Shown here: positions 22,180 through 32,625 of the stretch, piece after piece
How positions within the stretch are numbered: position 1 is the first letter of the stretch
How the letters are laid out: each line of letters opens with the position of its first letter
Assembly: GCA_902558895.1 (NCBI GenBank)
Contig: CACEFS010000010.1
Location: 1-41,555 of the forward strand
Source: an uncultured Prochlorococcus sp.
GTDB taxonomy: Bacteria > Cyanobacteriota > Cyanobacteriia > PCC-6307 > Cyanobiaceae
Direction: 5' to 3'
DNA length: 41,555 nt
Program-made: the position numbers and the translations under genes
Notes under the pieces: generated by a model
The model's database searches: none
Seen by the model: only the letters and a program-made list of their open reading frames with translations
Told to the model about the DNA's origin: nothing

Positions 22180-22965
22180 CTAACTATATATTTCTCTCAA
22201 CATTTTTAGTGAAGATAGATCCTTCTCTAATTGAGTAGAGATCCATGTCTCAATAATGAATAATATTTTAAGCCAGACTTTTTTTGGACCCAACAACTCT
22301 CCATTAGATTTTATTGGTAATTCTGGGAAAAGAAGTCTTTGCAAAAGAGCAACTTCAGATGCATTTATTTTTAGATTACTTTGAGGATCTTCTATGGATG
22401 AAAACCCCTCACTTGGCAGATAATAACAACTCCATTCCCAATTTCCTAAAGGTGGAATAATAGGTTCTCCAGTTTTACAACAATGATGAATTGGTAAATT
22501 AATACCCCCGATAGCTAATAGATGGATTAAAGATTGAATACTCATTGAGAGCATTTTAATATCTTCTTCTTTAGATTCTTTATATAGATAAATCCTATCA
22601 AGATGTGCAAGAACGCAAGATAAATAGTCTTGTTGCTTGTCATTATTACCTACTAATAAAAATGTTAATTCAGTTATTGCTTGTGCGGCTGCAAGACATT
22701 CAATATTTTTTCCTAGACCAGAATAGCTTTTTAATATTTTAATTTGCCGTACAGATTTAAGACTTCTTTTCCCAAAAATCTGCAGACTTAAATATGTTAA
22801 AGGAGTAGCTGCGGCAAGACTACTTTTAGGACGCCTAGCACCAGGTACCGCTAATCTAACAATCCCTTGCTCATCGGTAAGGATAGTTATTAATCTATCA
22901 TTCTCGCCTAATGGAGAAGCTTTAATACAGAGACCTTTAAGTCTGCACTCACCAGAACCAAACAT
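22180..22965 (-). CDS. recO: DNA repair protein RecO
   Basis: The 261-aa protein has the RecO N-terminal OB fold (GLCIKASPLGENDRLITILTDEQG, VPGARRPKSSLAAATPLTYL) and an all-helical C-terminal domain. It includes the family Cys segment HHCCKTGEPI and a second, CYYLPSEGF. It loads RecA in the RecFOR pathway. It starts directly after the stop of the DeoC-like gene, with no gap, so the two are likely co-translated. Confidence 0.88.
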   Translation of the reverse strand: MFGSGECRLKGLCIKASPLGENDRLITILTDEQGIVRLAVPGARRPKSSLAAATPLTYLSLQIFGKRSLKSVRQIKILKSYSGLGKNIECLAAAQAITELTFLLVGNNDKQQDYLSCVLAHLDRIYLYKESKEEDIKMLSMSIQSLIHLLAIGGINLPIHHCCKTGEPIIPPLGNWEWSCYYLPSEGFSSIEDPQSNLKINASEVALLQRLLFPELPIKSNGELLGPKKVWLKILFIIETWISTQLEKDLSSLKMLREIYS

Positions 22966-23625
22966 TTAAATAACGTTTACTTCTTCAAAAATTTCACAAA
23001 AATTGGAAGTTCCCACGCAACTAATTCCATTATCAAACAAATCAATTACTTGCGTCAGTTTTTTTATGCCACCTACAACTTTGATTTGATTTTGGGGGCC
23101 CGTTATTTTTAGTATCTCCGCGACATCATTTGATGTAATAGGAGGCCCAAACCCGTCCCCGAATTGAAAATTTTTTATTCCTAATTCCAAAGATATTTCT
23201 ATCGCGTTGTACAAAACTTCTTTTTTTAGTTTTGATTTATTTATGATTATAGAAACTGGTAATCCAGATAGCTTCACTTGCTCAATTTCAGCGGCGAAAG
23301 TTTCTAAGTGTCTTTTGGATAAATTAATAAAGTTTGGGATATATTCAATTCCTTTGGCCCCCTTATCTTTTGCAAAACAAACTAATTCTTCAATAAATGA
23401 AACTGGTAAATCTGCTAAAGGGTAAGAAATAAGTGCGTTTATATTCGCGCTATAATTACCCAAAAGGTTTTTAAAATCAGCCAAATAATTAAGTGAAGTA
23501 GAAATATTCTTGATATTGTATTTTTTTATTAAATCGCAATTCACATGAAAATCTTCCCAGGTTAGATAGGGGTTAATAATAATCGCATGAATTTTCCTGT
23601 TTAATTCATAATCAATATTGGGCAT
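22966..23625 (-). CDS. DeoC-fold protein lacking the Schiff-base lysine
   Basis: The 219-aa protein resembles deoxyribose-phosphate aldolase: ISYPLADLPVSFIEELVCFAKDKGAKGIEY, LELGIKNFQF and IKVVGGIKKLTQVIDL. The Schiff-base Lys of FIKTSTG aligns with Gln154 (FQFGDGF), and the helper Asp of EIDMVIN aligns with Glu94. The second active-site Lys (Lys182 in IKVVGG) is kept. It is therefore probably not a normal aldolase and may have a different or regulatory role. It is co-directional with recO and hpf, 7 bp after hpf. Confidence 0.7.
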   Translation of the reverse strand: MPNIDYELNRKIHAIIINPYLTWEDFHVNCDLIKKYNIKNISTSLNYLADFKNLLGNYSANINALISYPLADLPVSFIEELVCFAKDKGAKGIEYIPNFINLSKRHLETFAAEIEQVKLSGLPVSIIINKSKLKKEVLYNAIEISLELGIKNFQFGDGFGPPITSNDVAEILKITGPQNQIKVVGGIKKLTQVIDLFDNGISCVGTSNFCEIFEEVNVI

Positions 23626-23632
23626 TTAAAAG

Positions 23633-24217
23633 TTATTTAGATTGAATCAATCCATATCCTCCATGATTCCTTTTATATATAACTTGAAGTTCATTATTTT
23701 TCTTATTTCGAAAAACATAAAAATCATGATCAATTAGATCTAATTGTTTTCTTGCTTCTTCTGATGAAATTGGAGTCATTTCAAAGTATTTATTTTTTAT
23801 AGATGGCTCAGGCAGACTTGCTTCAGTTCCTTCTTTAAATAAAGCTTTATCTAAAAAACTTGATTCCATACTTTCAATTAGTAAAGAGTCTTTATTTTTA
23901 AATTGATTGTTATGAATTGTTTTATTGTTTCTTTCTTTATATTTACGTAATTTTCTACAAAGTTTATTTGAAACTAAATCAATGCTTGAGTATAGATTTT
24001 CAGTTTTTTCCTCAGCTCTAATTACGGTACCATTTGCAAAAATAGTAACTTCTGCAGTTTGAAACGAGACTCTTGGGTTCTTTTCAATTGAAAGGTGTAT
24101 GTCAGCTTCTTTAACGATATCCTTATAGTGGTGCGTTGCTTTTTCTATCTTTGCCTCAGTATATTCTTTTAATGCTCCAGTGAGCTCAAGATTCTTTCCA
24201 TGGATTAAAATTTTCAT
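23633..24217 (-). CDS. hpf: Long ribosome hibernation-promoting factor (light-repressed LrtA)
   Basis: The 194-aa long HPF has an N-terminal S30AE domain (HGKNLELTGALKEYTEAKIEK, IFANGTVIRAEEKTENLYSSID), an Asn/Lys-rich linker and a C-terminal dimerisation domain (EARKQLDLIDHDFYVFRNKK, VIYKRNHGGYGLIQ). It dimerises ribosomes in the dark or in stationary phase; the cyanobacterial member is LrtA. It is divergent from lipB, with a 43-bp gap that must hold both promoters. Confidence 0.93.
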   Translation of the reverse strand: MKILIHGKNLELTGALKEYTEAKIEKATHHYKDIVKEADIHLSIEKNPRVSFQTAEVTIFANGTVIRAEEKTENLYSSIDLVSNKLCRKLRKYKERNNKTIHNNQFKNKDSLLIESMESSFLDKALFKEGTEASLPEPSIKNKYFEMTPISSEEARKQLDLIDHDFYVFRNKKNNELQVIYKRNHGGYGLIQSK

Positions 24218-24260
24218 AACAAATCTAAAATATTTACTTACTTTCTAAATCTACTTAAAT

Positions 24261-24911
24261 ATGGATAATAGAACAGCAATAATTAAACAACCTGATAATA
24301 TTTCTTTTTTTAATGATGTTTATAAATTACAAAAAGAATATCAAGAGGCATTGATTTTAGATAAATCTAATCCTGATTTTATTTGGATAGGTGAGCATCA
24401 ACTCTGTTATACATTGGGGAGAGGATCTAATATAGATAATTTACTATTTTCTCTGAATGATGCTAAATATGATGTTTTTAAGATTGATAGAGGCGGTGAG
24501 GTTACTTGTCATATGCCAGGACAATTAGTAACGTATTTGGTTTTAGATTTGAAAAATTATAATAAAGATTTAAATTGGTACTTAAGAAAAATTGAAGAAA
24601 TCATTATAAAAATCCTTGGAACTTTTAATATAAAATGTCACTCTAGAAAAGGGTTTACTGGTGTTTGGATAGGAAATAAGAAAATTGCTTCAATTGGAAT
24701 TGGGTGTAAAAGATGGATTACGATAAATGGATTTTCAATCAATATTAACTGCGAATTAGAAAATTTTAATAAAATTGTTCCTTGCGGAATAGAAAATTGC
24801 CTTATGGCAAATATGATTGATTACAACAAAAATTTAAATATTCAAGAAGTCAAGAGAATTGTTAAAAAAATCATTAAGGAAGAATTTAATTTTGTTTTTG
24901 TATCAAAATAG
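24261..24911 (+). CDS. lipB: Octanoyl-[ACP]:protein N-octanoyltransferase
   Basis: Attaches octanoate from ACP to lipoyl domains, the first step of de novo lipoylation. The 216-aa protein has [32 protein letters not shown], the catalytic Lys (about 141) in NKKIASIGI and the catalytic Cys (about 174) in PCGIENC. Its substrate, the lipoyl domain of the pyruvate dehydrogenase E2, is encoded 3 kb downstream. The acyl-CoA synthetase gene follows 27 bp later. Confidence 0.93.
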   Translation: MDNRTAIIKQPDNISFFNDVYKLQKEYQEALILDKSNPDFIWIGEHQLCYTLGRGSNIDNLLFSLNDAKYDVFKIDRGGEVTCHMPGQLVTYLVLDLKNYNKDLNWYLRKIEEIIIKILGTFNIKCHSRKGFTGVWIGNKKIASIGIGCKRWITINGFSININCELENFNKIVPCGIENCLMANMIDYNKNLNIQEVKRIVKKIIKEEFNFVFVSK

Positions 24912-24938
24912 AAATTAAAATTTCAAAATCAATTTAAT

Positions 24939-26882
24939 ATGGGTGAATTAGCTTATTGGCCTTCAACAAAGCCTCTTTCTAAAAAAGATAAATTTGCTAA
25001 AAATAGAGATTTTATTAAGAACCTTAATCATTTGGATCAAATTTGGGAAAAATTAAAAATTAAATGTGGTGATACTTTAGCTGTTTGCGATTTACGAGGG
25101 AAATATAAAGAAAAATTTTCTTACTCTGAGCTGGCTGATTTAATAACAAAAGTCTCTTTTTCTTTTAAAAATTATGGTTTAGTAAAGGGGGATGTAGTTA
25201 CTGTAATATCTGAAAATTCTCCAAGATGGCTAGTAGTAGATCAAGGCTTAATGCGTTTAGGAGGTATAAATGCAGTGAGAGGTATTAATTCTCCTTCAGT
25301 AGAATTAGACTATATTATTGAGCACTCTAATTCAGTAGGTCTAGTAGTCCAATCTAAGGAGATTTGGGTAAAGTTAAACAACAAAGAAGAATTAAAAAAA
25401 AGACTAAAATTTATAATCAATTTAGAAGATGAACAATTTGAAAATCTAATAAGCTGGAGTAAATTTATAAGTTCAGTAGAAAAAGAAAATTCACAAAATA
25501 ATAATTTTGAAAAATTTAATCCAGAGATTGATGACATCGCTACTATTCTTTACACTTCTGGGACAACAGGAAAACCTAAAGGTGTCCCCTTGACTCATGC
25601 AAATTTTTTACATCAAATAATCAATTTAGCCTATATCGCTGATCCAGAACCTGGGACTTCTGTATTAAGCGTGTTGCCTATCTGGCATTCTTATGAGAGG
25701 AGTGCTGAATACTTCTTTTTTTCATGTGGTTGTTCTCAATACTATACAATTCCAAAATTTCTGAAAGATGATATTACACAAGTAAAACCTTTTGTCATGG
25801 CTACTGTCCCAAGATTATGGGAAGCAATACATGATGGTTTTTTTCAGGCGTTGAAAAAAATGCCTTCCAAAAAGCAAAAACTTATTAAGTTTTTGATAAG
25901 TAATAGTTCAGTTTTCAAAAGAAGTCTAAGAAAGATAAGAAATTTAGATATCAATCAAATAACTTTTAAATCAAAAATTCCCTTACTGGGTTCTGTAATT
26001 GGTCGATATCCTTTACATAAATTGTCTACTATTTTTTTATGGCCGAATATTCTTAAACAACTATGCGGAGAAAAACTGAAATTTCCTATTAACGGCGGAG
26101 GGGCATTGCCAGAACATGTGGATCTTTTTTTTGAATCTTTAGGTGTAGATGTTTTGGTAGGTTATGGCCTCACAGAAACTAGTCCAGTATTAACTTGTAG
26201 GAGAAGAGAATTAAATGTTAGAGGATCATCTGGTCAGCCTCTAGCATTTACTGAAATCAAAATAGTAAATGATGATAAAAAAAAGATTCTGAAGTTTAGA
26301 GAAGTCGGAAAAATTCTTGTTAAGGGACCACAAGTTATGAAAGGTTATCTTAATAATGAATTAGCTACAAAAGATGTTTTATCCAGGGATGGTTGGTTTG
26401 ATACTGGCGATTTAGGTTTTCTAATACCAAATGGTTCTCTTTTTATAACAGGAAGAGCTAAGGATACAATAGTTCTTTCAAGTGGTGAAAATATAGAACC
26501 GAATCCGCTTGAGACCGAAATCCTTAGTTCCGAATTTATTAATCAGATTCAACTAGTAGGACAAGATAAGAAATGTTTAACAGCCCTTGTTGTGCCTAAT
26601 GTCGAATTGGTTAAAAACAAGTTTTTGGAAGAAGAACTTTCAAAATTAAACCTGAATAAGAATATTGGTACATTTTTTAAATCTCAAATTAATAATTTGC
26701 TTAAACGTCGATTAGGAGCAAGATCAGAAGAACAAATATTAGATTGTTATTTTGTTGATGCTTTTACTTTAGAAAATGGTTTGTTAACACAAACTCTTAA
26801 ACAAAAAAGAAAAGAAATAGAAAAAAAATATTCATTACAAATAGAAAATATGTATGAAAACAAATTTAGTAAGAAAATTTGA
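24939..26882 (+). CDS. Long-chain acyl-CoA/acyl-ACP synthetase (AMP-forming)
   Basis: The 647-aa protein is an ANL-superfamily adenylating enzyme. The P-loop ILYTSGTTGKPKGVPLTHAN lies near residue 204, SVLPIWHSYERS near 245, YGLTETSPVLTC near 410 and the A8 region TGDLGFLIPNGSLFITGRAKDT near 490. Cyanobacterial members (Aas) mostly activate free fatty acids to acyl-ACP to recycle membrane fatty acids; whether CoA or ACP is used cannot be told here. No transmembrane segment. Confidence 0.88.
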   Translation: MGELAYWPSTKPLSKKDKFAKNRDFIKNLNHLDQIWEKLKIKCGDTLAVCDLRGKYKEKFSYSELADLITKVSFSFKNYGLVKGDVVTVISENSPRWLVVDQGLMRLGGINAVRGINSPSVELDYIIEHSNSVGLVVQSKEIWVKLNNKEELKKRLKFIINLEDEQFENLISWSKFISSVEKENSQNNNFEKFNPEIDDIATILYTSGTTGKPKGVPLTHANFLHQIINLAYIADPEPGTSVLSVLPIWHSYERSAEYFFFSCGCSQYYTIPKFLKDDITQVKPFVMATVPRLWEAIHDGFFQALKKMPSKKQKLIKFLISNSSVFKRSLRKIRNLDINQITFKSKIPLLGSVIGRYPLHKLSTIFLWPNILKQLCGEKLKFPINGGGALPEHVDLFFESLGVDVLVGYGLTETSPVLTCRRRELNVRGSSGQPLAFTEIKIVNDDKKKILKFREVGKILVKGPQVMKGYLNNELATKDVLSRDGWFDTGDLGFLIPNGSLFITGRAKDTIVLSSGENIEPNPLETEILSSEFINQIQLVGQDKKCLTALVVPNVELVKNKFLEEELSKLNLNKNIGTFFKSQINNLLKRRLGARSEEQILDCYFVDAFTLENGLLTQTLKQKRKEIEKKYSLQIENMYENKFSKKI

Positions 26883-26920
26883 TTTGTTCTATCTATATTG
26901 AAAAGGTAATTTAATTTTTT

Positions 26921-27364
26921 ATGGAAACAAAAAACTCAATATCTATTAAGCGCTCAATTGCTATTAAAGCTGTAGTTACACCAACCTGGAAGGAAGATGC
27001 TGAAAAAGAATTAAGTAAAGCAATTTCAAACATTGACCAGCAATTATCTCAACTTGAGCAGGAGGGGCAGCAAATAGTAAATAATATTAGATCCCAATCG
27101 GTTAATCCTCTAGATCCAAGAGTTCAAGAACAGGTTAGTCAGGTGCAACAACAAGTCGCAGCAAAACGAAATGAAATTGAAGAACAAAAAAGAAATTTAC
27201 TTCAACAACAAAGTCAAGTTCGCGAATTAAAAATGAACGAAATTGTTGATCAAGGGCAAGTGGATAGTTTCTGTGATGTCACTGTGGGCGACAATCTTAT
27301 TGAAAAAATGCAAGTCTCTATTACTGTTAAAGACGGAGTTATTCAATCTATAGATAATAATTAG
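26921..27364 (+). CDS. YlqD-like coiled-coil protein (147 aa)
   Basis: The first ~30 residues (ISIKRSIAIKAVVTPTWKEDAEKEL) and last ~30 (FCDVTVGDNLIEKMQVSITVKDGV) read as beta strands flanking a long Gln/Glu-rich coiled coil (about 28-105: QQLSQLEQEGQQIVNN, VSQVQQQVAAKRNEI). This layout matches YlqD-family proteins of cyanobacteria and Firmicutes, of unknown function. Possible structural partner. No signal peptide. Confidence 0.75.
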   Translation: METKNSISIKRSIAIKAVVTPTWKEDAEKELSKAISNIDQQLSQLEQEGQQIVNNIRSQSVNPLDPRVQEQVSQVQQQVAAKRNEIEEQKRNLLQQQSQVRELKMNEIVDQGQVDSFCDVTVGDNLIEKMQVSITVKDGVIQSIDNN

Positions 27365-27485
27365 AGAAAAGTTTAGTTTTTTTGATGAAAATAAGTAGTT
27401 CTAAATTGCGAAATTTTAAAATTCTAATCGATCTAAATTATTACTTTCTTAAGTTTTAAGAGTTTCCACTGAGAACATGATTTCG

Positions 27486-27491
27486 TATAAT
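27486..27491 (+). promoter_or_regulatory. Candidate -10 box for pdhC
   Basis: A TATAAT hexamer lies 90 nt upstream of the pdhC ATG in a 217-bp gap. No strong -35 is visible, as is common in Prochlorococcus. It would leave a leader of about 80 nt. Confidence 0.35.
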
Positions 27492-27581
27492 AATAACGAG
27501 TGTTTAAAAGGCGTCTAACCCCATAAATAGTAGACACTTTGGTAGACAGTCCTTGAAAACCATTGCTATAACTAATTTCCT

Positions 27582-28949
27582 ATGTCTCACGAAATATTTA
27601 TGCCTGCCTTGAGTTCTACTATGACGGAGGGCAAAATTGTGGAATGGTTGAAAAATCCTGGAGATAAGGTTGAAAGAGGAGAATCTGTCTTGGTTGTTGA
27701 ATCTGATAAGGCAGATATGGATGTTGAATCTTTTCAAGATGGATATCTTGCAGCAGTTTTAATGCCTGCCGGCAGCACTGCACCTGTTGGAGAAACTATA
27801 GGTCTCATTGTAGAAAATGAGGACGAGATAGCTTCTATCCAAGAACAAAATAAAGGGAATCAACCCGAAGTCTCAACTTCAGACCAACTTGAATTGGTAA
27901 GCAATAAAACTGAAGAAAAACCAGTAGTCCAGCCTGAAAATATCAATAAAGAAGCTGAAGAAGTTGTCTTAAAGAGTCAAAAGCCTGTCCCATCTTTTAA
28001 TGTCGATCAAATTAATGCCGCAACAAGTAATGTTTCTTCGAGGGTTATTGCATCTCCAAGAGCTAAAAAACTAGCCTCTCAAATGGGTGTTGATTTAGCA
28101 AAGGTTCATGGATCTGGCCCTCACGGAAGGATTCAAGCTGATGATATTTTAAAAGCTAATGGCCAACCTATTTCTATACCATGGATAGGAGAAAGTGGTT
28201 CTCCTGCAAGTATTCCTAGTGCAAATTTGGGAGTTGAAAGTAAACCAGAAACTTCAGGAAATAGTTTTGGTAATCCTGGAGAAACAGTTCAATTTAATAC
28301 TCTTCAAAAAGCGGTAAATAAAAATATGGAATCTAGCTTAGATGTTCCATGTTTTAGGGTGGGTTACTCTATCAATACAGATAAATTAGATAATTTCTAC
28401 AAAAAGGTAAAACAGAACGGAGTGACTATGACTGCTTTACTTGTAAAGGCAGTTGCAAAGACACTAAAGAAACACCCTCAAGTTAACTCAAGCTTTTCAG
28501 AAAATGGAATCTCTTATCCAGAAAATATAAATATTGCTGTTGCTGTTGCGATGGAAGATGGGGGATTAATAACTCCAGTATTAAAAGAACCATGCAATAC
28601 TGATTTATTTGAATTATCTAGGGAATGGAAAGATCTCGTAAAAAGATCGAGATTAAAACAATTAGAACCAAATGAATACTCAACGGGAACATTTACCTTA
28701 TCAAACCTTGGTATGTTTGGTGTTGATAGATTTGACGCAATACTACCCCCAGGGACCGGAGCGATCTTAGCGATAGCATCATCGAAACCAACTGTTGTAG
28801 CTAATAGTGATGGTTCAATATCTGTTAAAAAAATAATGCAAGTAAATCTTACAGCTGATCACAGAGTGATCTATGGAGCTGATGGTGCTTCATTCTTGAA
28901 AGACTTGGCTAACCTGATTGAAAATGAGCCAGAGACACTTGTATCTTAA
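27582..28949 (+). CDS. pdhC: Pyruvate dehydrogenase E2, dihydrolipoamide acetyltransferase
   Basis: The 455-aa protein has one N-terminal lipoyl domain with the lipoyl Lys43 in ESDKADMDVE, a Pro/Glu-rich linker and a peripheral subunit-binding domain (about 157-187: ASPRAKKLASQMGVDL, GSGPHGRI). The catalytic acyltransferase domain ends with the motif DHRVIYGADGASFL (His about 427). It transfers acetyl groups to CoA. lipB upstream supplies its octanoyl precursor. queA starts 6 nt after its stop, so the two may be co-transcribed. Confidence 0.93.
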   Translation: MSHEIFMPALSSTMTEGKIVEWLKNPGDKVERGESVLVVESDKADMDVESFQDGYLAAVLMPAGSTAPVGETIGLIVENEDEIASIQEQNKGNQPEVSTSDQLELVSNKTEEKPVVQPENINKEAEEVVLKSQKPVPSFNVDQINAATSNVSSRVIASPRAKKLASQMGVDLAKVHGSGPHGRIQADDILKANGQPISIPWIGESGSPASIPSANLGVESKPETSGNSFGNPGETVQFNTLQKAVNKNMESSLDVPCFRVGYSINTDKLDNFYKKVKQNGVTMTALLVKAVAKTLKKHPQVNSSFSENGISYPENINIAVAVAMEDGGLITPVLKEPCNTDLFELSREWKDLVKRSRLKQLEPNEYSTGTFTLSNLGMFGVDRFDAILPPGTGAILAIASSKPTVVANSDGSISVKKIMQVNLTADHRVIYGADGASFLKDLANLIENEPETLVS

Positions 28950-28955
28950 ATTTAA

Positions 28956-30092
28956 TTGATTTCTCAAATTAATAAAGACGAAAGAGATTATAGGCTTGAA
29001 TCTTATGATTATTTACTTGATCCTTCACTAATTGCTAGTAAACCTTGTGAAATTAGGCATGAATCAAGATTGATGATAGTTAGAAATAGTTTTTTAGAAG
29101 AAGACTGCTTAACTAATAAATTTACCAAGAATCTTTTAGATGAATTTAGAGAAGGCGATCTTGTAGTTGTTAACAATACTAAGGTAATGAAAGCTAGGTT
29201 AAAGGTTGAATTAGAAAATGGGACGTTAGTCGAATTATTAGTCTTAGAAAGATCTCACGAATGTGTTTGGTTATGTTTGGCAAAGCCAGCGAAAAAGTTA
29301 AAAATAAATAGAAAAATAATATTAAAATCTCCTTCTGCACAAGATATTAATTTGATGGTTGATGGAGTTGATGAAGAAACTGGAGGGAGATTTATTAAAT
29401 TTCCTAAAAATATAACTGATCTCAATTCAATGAATGACCTTCTTGATAAATATGGGGAAATCCCTCTCCCGCCTTATATAAAAAATACCGAAGAAGAATT
29501 TTTTCATGAGAATAGTTATCAAACTGAGTATGCAACTAATCCAGGGGCTGTTGCTGCGCCAACTGCTGGTTTACACTTAAGCAAAAGTCTTATTTCCAAT
29601 CTAAAAAGAAAAGGAGTAATAATTTTACCGATAACTTTGCACGTGGGCTATGGAACATTCAAACCAATTGATCAAGAAGATCTAAGTAACTTAAAACTTC
29701 ATAAAGAATGGGTAAGTGTTAATAAGGAAGTAGTGGAGGAAATAAAAAAAATAAAGAAAACAGATAGAAGAATAATTGCTATTGGGACAACTAGCGTGAG
29801 AGCTCTTGAAAGTTGTTATTCTCATGAAATTAATGACTATATTCCCATAGCGAAGTACGTGGATTTAGTAATCAAGCCAGGTTATAAATTTAAGGTAATT
29901 GATGGATTATTAACTAATTTTCATCTTCCTAAAAGTTCATTATTACTTTTAGTAAGTGCAATGATTGGTAGAGAAAGATTATTAGATTTGTATAAAAAAG
30001 CCATAAAAGAAAAATTTAGATTTTTCTCTTATGGCGATGCGATGTATATTTCACCAGATTCATTACTGGAGAAAAATAGATTTAGGCTTTAA
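28956..30092 (+). CDS. queA: S-adenosylmethionine:tRNA ribosyltransferase-isomerase
   Basis: Makes epoxyqueuosine from preQ1-modified tRNA. The 378-aa protein carries [66 protein letters not shown] and [19 protein letters not shown]. The start is TTG 28956, 6 nt after pdhC. Its last 11 nt overlap the convergent cysK gene. Confidence 0.92.
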   Translation: MISQINKDERDYRLESYDYLLDPSLIASKPCEIRHESRLMIVRNSFLEEDCLTNKFTKNLLDEFREGDLVVVNNTKVMKARLKVELENGTLVELLVLERSHECVWLCLAKPAKKLKINRKIILKSPSAQDINLMVDGVDEETGGRFIKFPKNITDLNSMNDLLDKYGEIPLPPYIKNTEEEFFHENSYQTEYATNPGAVAAPTAGLHLSKSLISNLKRKGVIILPITLHVGYGTFKPIDQEDLSNLKLHKEWVSVNKEVVEEIKKIKKTDRRIIAIGTTSVRALESCYSHEINDYIPIAKYVDLVIKPGYKFKVIDGLLTNFHLPKSSLLLLVSAMIGRERLLDLYKKAIKEKFRFFSYGDAMYISPDSLLEKNRFRL

Positions 30093-31068
30093 CTGGTTCT
30101 TGAATGATTCCGCTTGGAACTTCAGTAAACATAATTGATGATAAATATCTCTCTGCTAAATCAGGTAGAACAACTACAATAGTTTTCCCGGCATATTCAT
30201 CTTGTTCAGCTAATCTAACAGCAGCAGCAGCAGCAGCTCCACAAGATATTCCGACTAATAGACCTTCTTCTTTTGCTAATTTAAGAGCCATTTCGATTGA
30301 CTCGTCATTTGTCACCTGTTCAACCTTATCAATAATTGATAAGTCAAGGTTCTTAGGAATAAATCCTGCTCCAATTCCTTGAATTTTATGTGGTCCAGAT
30401 TTAACCTCTTCTCCATTCATTGTCTGTGTAATAACAGGACTATGTGATGGTTCTACAGCTACAGAAGTAATATTTTTGCCCTTTTCTTGCTTAATGTATC
30501 TTGAAACTCCTGTAATTGTGCCGCCAGTTCCAACCCCTGCAACTAGAACATCAATTTCACCATCGCAATCATCCCAGATTTCTGGTCCAGTAGTTTTGAA
30601 ATGAATTTCAGGGTTTGCTGGATTATCAAATTGACCTGGCATGAAATATTGAGATGGATTGCTTTCTGCAATTTCTTTAGCCTTAGCAATTGCTCCAGGC
30701 ATACCTTTTGATGCTTCTGTTAAAACAATTTCAGCACCCAATACTGCCATAACCCTTCTTCTTTCAATTGACATGGATTCTGGCATTGTAAGGATGAGCT
30801 TATAACCTCTTGCTGAAGCAGTAAAAGCTAGAGCAATTCCTGTATTTCCAGAAGTTGGCTCAACAATAGTTTTGTCTTTTGTAAGTTTGCCACTTTTCTC
30901 AGCATCCCAGATCATGTTTGCGCCAATTCTACATTTGACGCTATAAGCGGGGTTTCTACCTTCAATTTTTGCAAGTACTGTAGCTTTCGCGTTTTTAGTA
31001 ACTGATTTTAATTTTACTAATGGAGTGTTTCCAATAGCAAAACTGTTGTCCTCGTAAATTTTTGCCAT
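30082..31068 (-). CDS. cysK: Cysteine synthase (O-acetylserine sulfhydrylase)
   Basis: The 328-aa fold-type II PLP enzyme makes cysteine from O-acetylserine and sulfide. PLP Lys45 is in NPAYSVKCR, the substrate loop is [10 protein letters not shown] (71-80), and the phosphate-binding loop is [10 protein letters not shown]. The serine contacting PLP is in [14 protein letters not shown]. The 3' end overlaps queA by 11 nt. It lies 84 bp after, and on the same strand as, the two Cys/Met PLP enzymes. Confidence 0.94.
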   Translation of the reverse strand: MAKIYEDNSFAIGNTPLVKLKSVTKNAKATVLAKIEGRNPAYSVKCRIGANMIWDAEKSGKLTKDKTIVEPTSGNTGIALAFTASARGYKLILTMPESMSIERRRVMAVLGAEIVLTEASKGMPGAIAKAKEIAESNPSQYFMPGQFDNPANPEIHFKTTGPEIWDDCDGEIDVLVAGVGTGGTITGVSRYIKQEKGKNITSVAVEPSHSPVITQTMNGEEVKSGPHKIQGIGAGFIPKNLDLSIIDKVEQVTNDESIEMALKLAKEEGLLVGISCGAAAAAAVRLAEQDEYAGKTIVVVLPDLAERYLSSIMFTEVPSGIIQEPVKA

Positions 31069-31152
31069 TTATATATTGAGAAAATATATATTAATACTAA
31101 CTATTATTCAGAAAAAGAGTATATAAGTTTCTATACGGTAAATACTAGGAAT

Positions 31153-32622
31153 TTAGAAATTATTTAGTGCTTCAGAAAAGCTGTTCCATAATTGATTTTG
31201 GTCTTCTAATCCAACTGATACTCTAATAAGGTGCGGGGGTATACCAAAACTTTCAGCCCAATCCAACTCTTCATAATGAGCTAGTAAAACATAAGGACAA
31301 ACTAGAGTAAATTTTGTACCTAAACTAGGTCCTTTAGATATTTGTAGAGAATCATAAAATTTCTTAGCTTTGTTCAATCCTCCATTTAATTCAAACGATA
31401 ATAAGCAGCCGTATCCTCCATCAGAAGTGAGTAAAGAATTAAAATTTGGACAATTTTCAGGATGGAAAATATTTTTAATCTCGCTATGGGTTTCTAATCT
31501 TTTTTTTAATTCTAAACATGCTTTATTTTGTTCAAAAACTCTTTGATTTACATCTCTACTAACTTTCTCTAGATAAACTGTATCTCCATCGGAAAGTGTT
31601 GGAAGATTAATCTCGTTTAATGCATTTCTAAATTGATCAATCCATTTGCTTTTTGGATTTAGTATTAATGATCCGGCAAGAATATCCCCACTACCTGAAA
31701 AAATTTTTGTAAGTGAAGTAAAAACTATATCTGCATGTTCTAAAGAATTTATATTTAAATTTGAACCAATTGTATCGTCAACAATTAAGGGAATATTTAA
31801 CTTTTTTGCTATCTTTGAAATTTTTTTAATGTTTACACATTTGAGCATTGGATTACTTGGTAGTTCAATAATTAATGCTGATGGATTTATTCTTTTGATT
31901 TCTAATTCAATATCCTCGCAATTTTCTTCTGTAATTAACTTGGCTCCATGAAAGATGTTCATTGGTAATTTAAGTACATCTACATATGGAAAACCAATTT
32001 GGAGTGTTGGTTTAGCTGGAAATAATTTATATATGATTTCTAATGATGTATGCAATGCAGACATTCCAGATGAAGTTAAGTGAATATCATTAGAGTTAAT
32101 TTTTGTAGATTTAGAAATTCTATTTTTTATTTTTTGAGAACATTCATATACGTAAGATTTTGGAGGGCAATCTTCAAGACCCAGTTCTATAGCAGCAGCC
32201 CTTGAAGATATACCAAGACCGGTATGTTGCCAAAAAGATTTTGCATATATACTTCCTTCTTTTTCAGTTATTAAGAAAGCTAAATTATCTCTTTTTTCTA
32301 TTAATGAGATTTGTTCAGAAGTATTTCTATCAATGTATTTTTTTGCTTTAAAAGCTATGCTTTCATTCGGATATGGCCAGATACTTTTATTGTTGTAGTA
32401 ATTTTCCTTTTTTACTTTTTCGCATAATCTTTTCACTATGGGGTTTAGCCCGAATCTTGGGTAAATGGACTTCAACAAATTCATACATTCTTGATTTTTT
32501 TCCTCGTAATTTATTACATCATTCCAAGTTGGTAATGCTACAGAAACAGCATGAATACTATCAGGAATAGAATATCCCAACTCTAAATTTTTCCATATAG
32601 GGTTTTTAAGTAAATCTCTCAA
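31153..32622 (-). CDS. metB: Cystathionine gamma-synthase-like PLP enzyme (489 aa)
   Basis: A Cys/Met-metabolism PLP enzyme with the PLP Lys306 in FTSLTKIFSGSGDILAGSL, IIELPSNPML near residue 252 and the aspartate in VDDTIGSN (281-288). It is about 100 residues longer than classical MetB, with an extra N-terminal region (about 1-130) containing a Cys/Lys-rich segment. It begins 3 nt after the stop of the shorter paralogue. Transsulfuration is likely; which of the pair makes cystathionine is uncertain. Confidence 0.75.
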   Translation of the reverse strand: MRDLLKNPIWKNLELGYSIPDSIHAVSVALPTWNDVINYEEKNQECMNLLKSIYPRFGLNPIVKRLCEKVKKENYYNNKSIWPYPNESIAFKAKKYIDRNTSEQISLIEKRDNLAFLITEKEGSIYAKSFWQHTGLGISSRAAAIELGLEDCPPKSYVYECSQKIKNRISKSTKINSNDIHLTSSGMSALHTSLEIIYKLFPAKPTLQIGFPYVDVLKLPMNIFHGAKLITEENCEDIELEIKRINPSALIIELPSNPMLKCVNIKKISKIAKKLNIPLIVDDTIGSNLNINSLEHADIVFTSLTKIFSGSGDILAGSLILNPKSKWIDQFRNALNEINLPTLSDGDTVYLEKVSRDVNQRVFEQNKACLELKKRLETHSEIKNIFHPENCPNFNSLLTSDGGYGCLLSFELNGGLNKAKKFYDSLQISKGPSLGTKFTLVCPYVLLAHYEELDWAESFGIPPHLIRVSVGLEDQNQLWNSFSEALNNF

Positions 32623-32625
32623 TTT

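Noticed and set aside
30082-30092. The 11-nt convergent overlap of queA and cysK as a regulatory feature
   Set aside because: Short 3' overlaps are frequent in compact genomes and nothing else suggests regulation.
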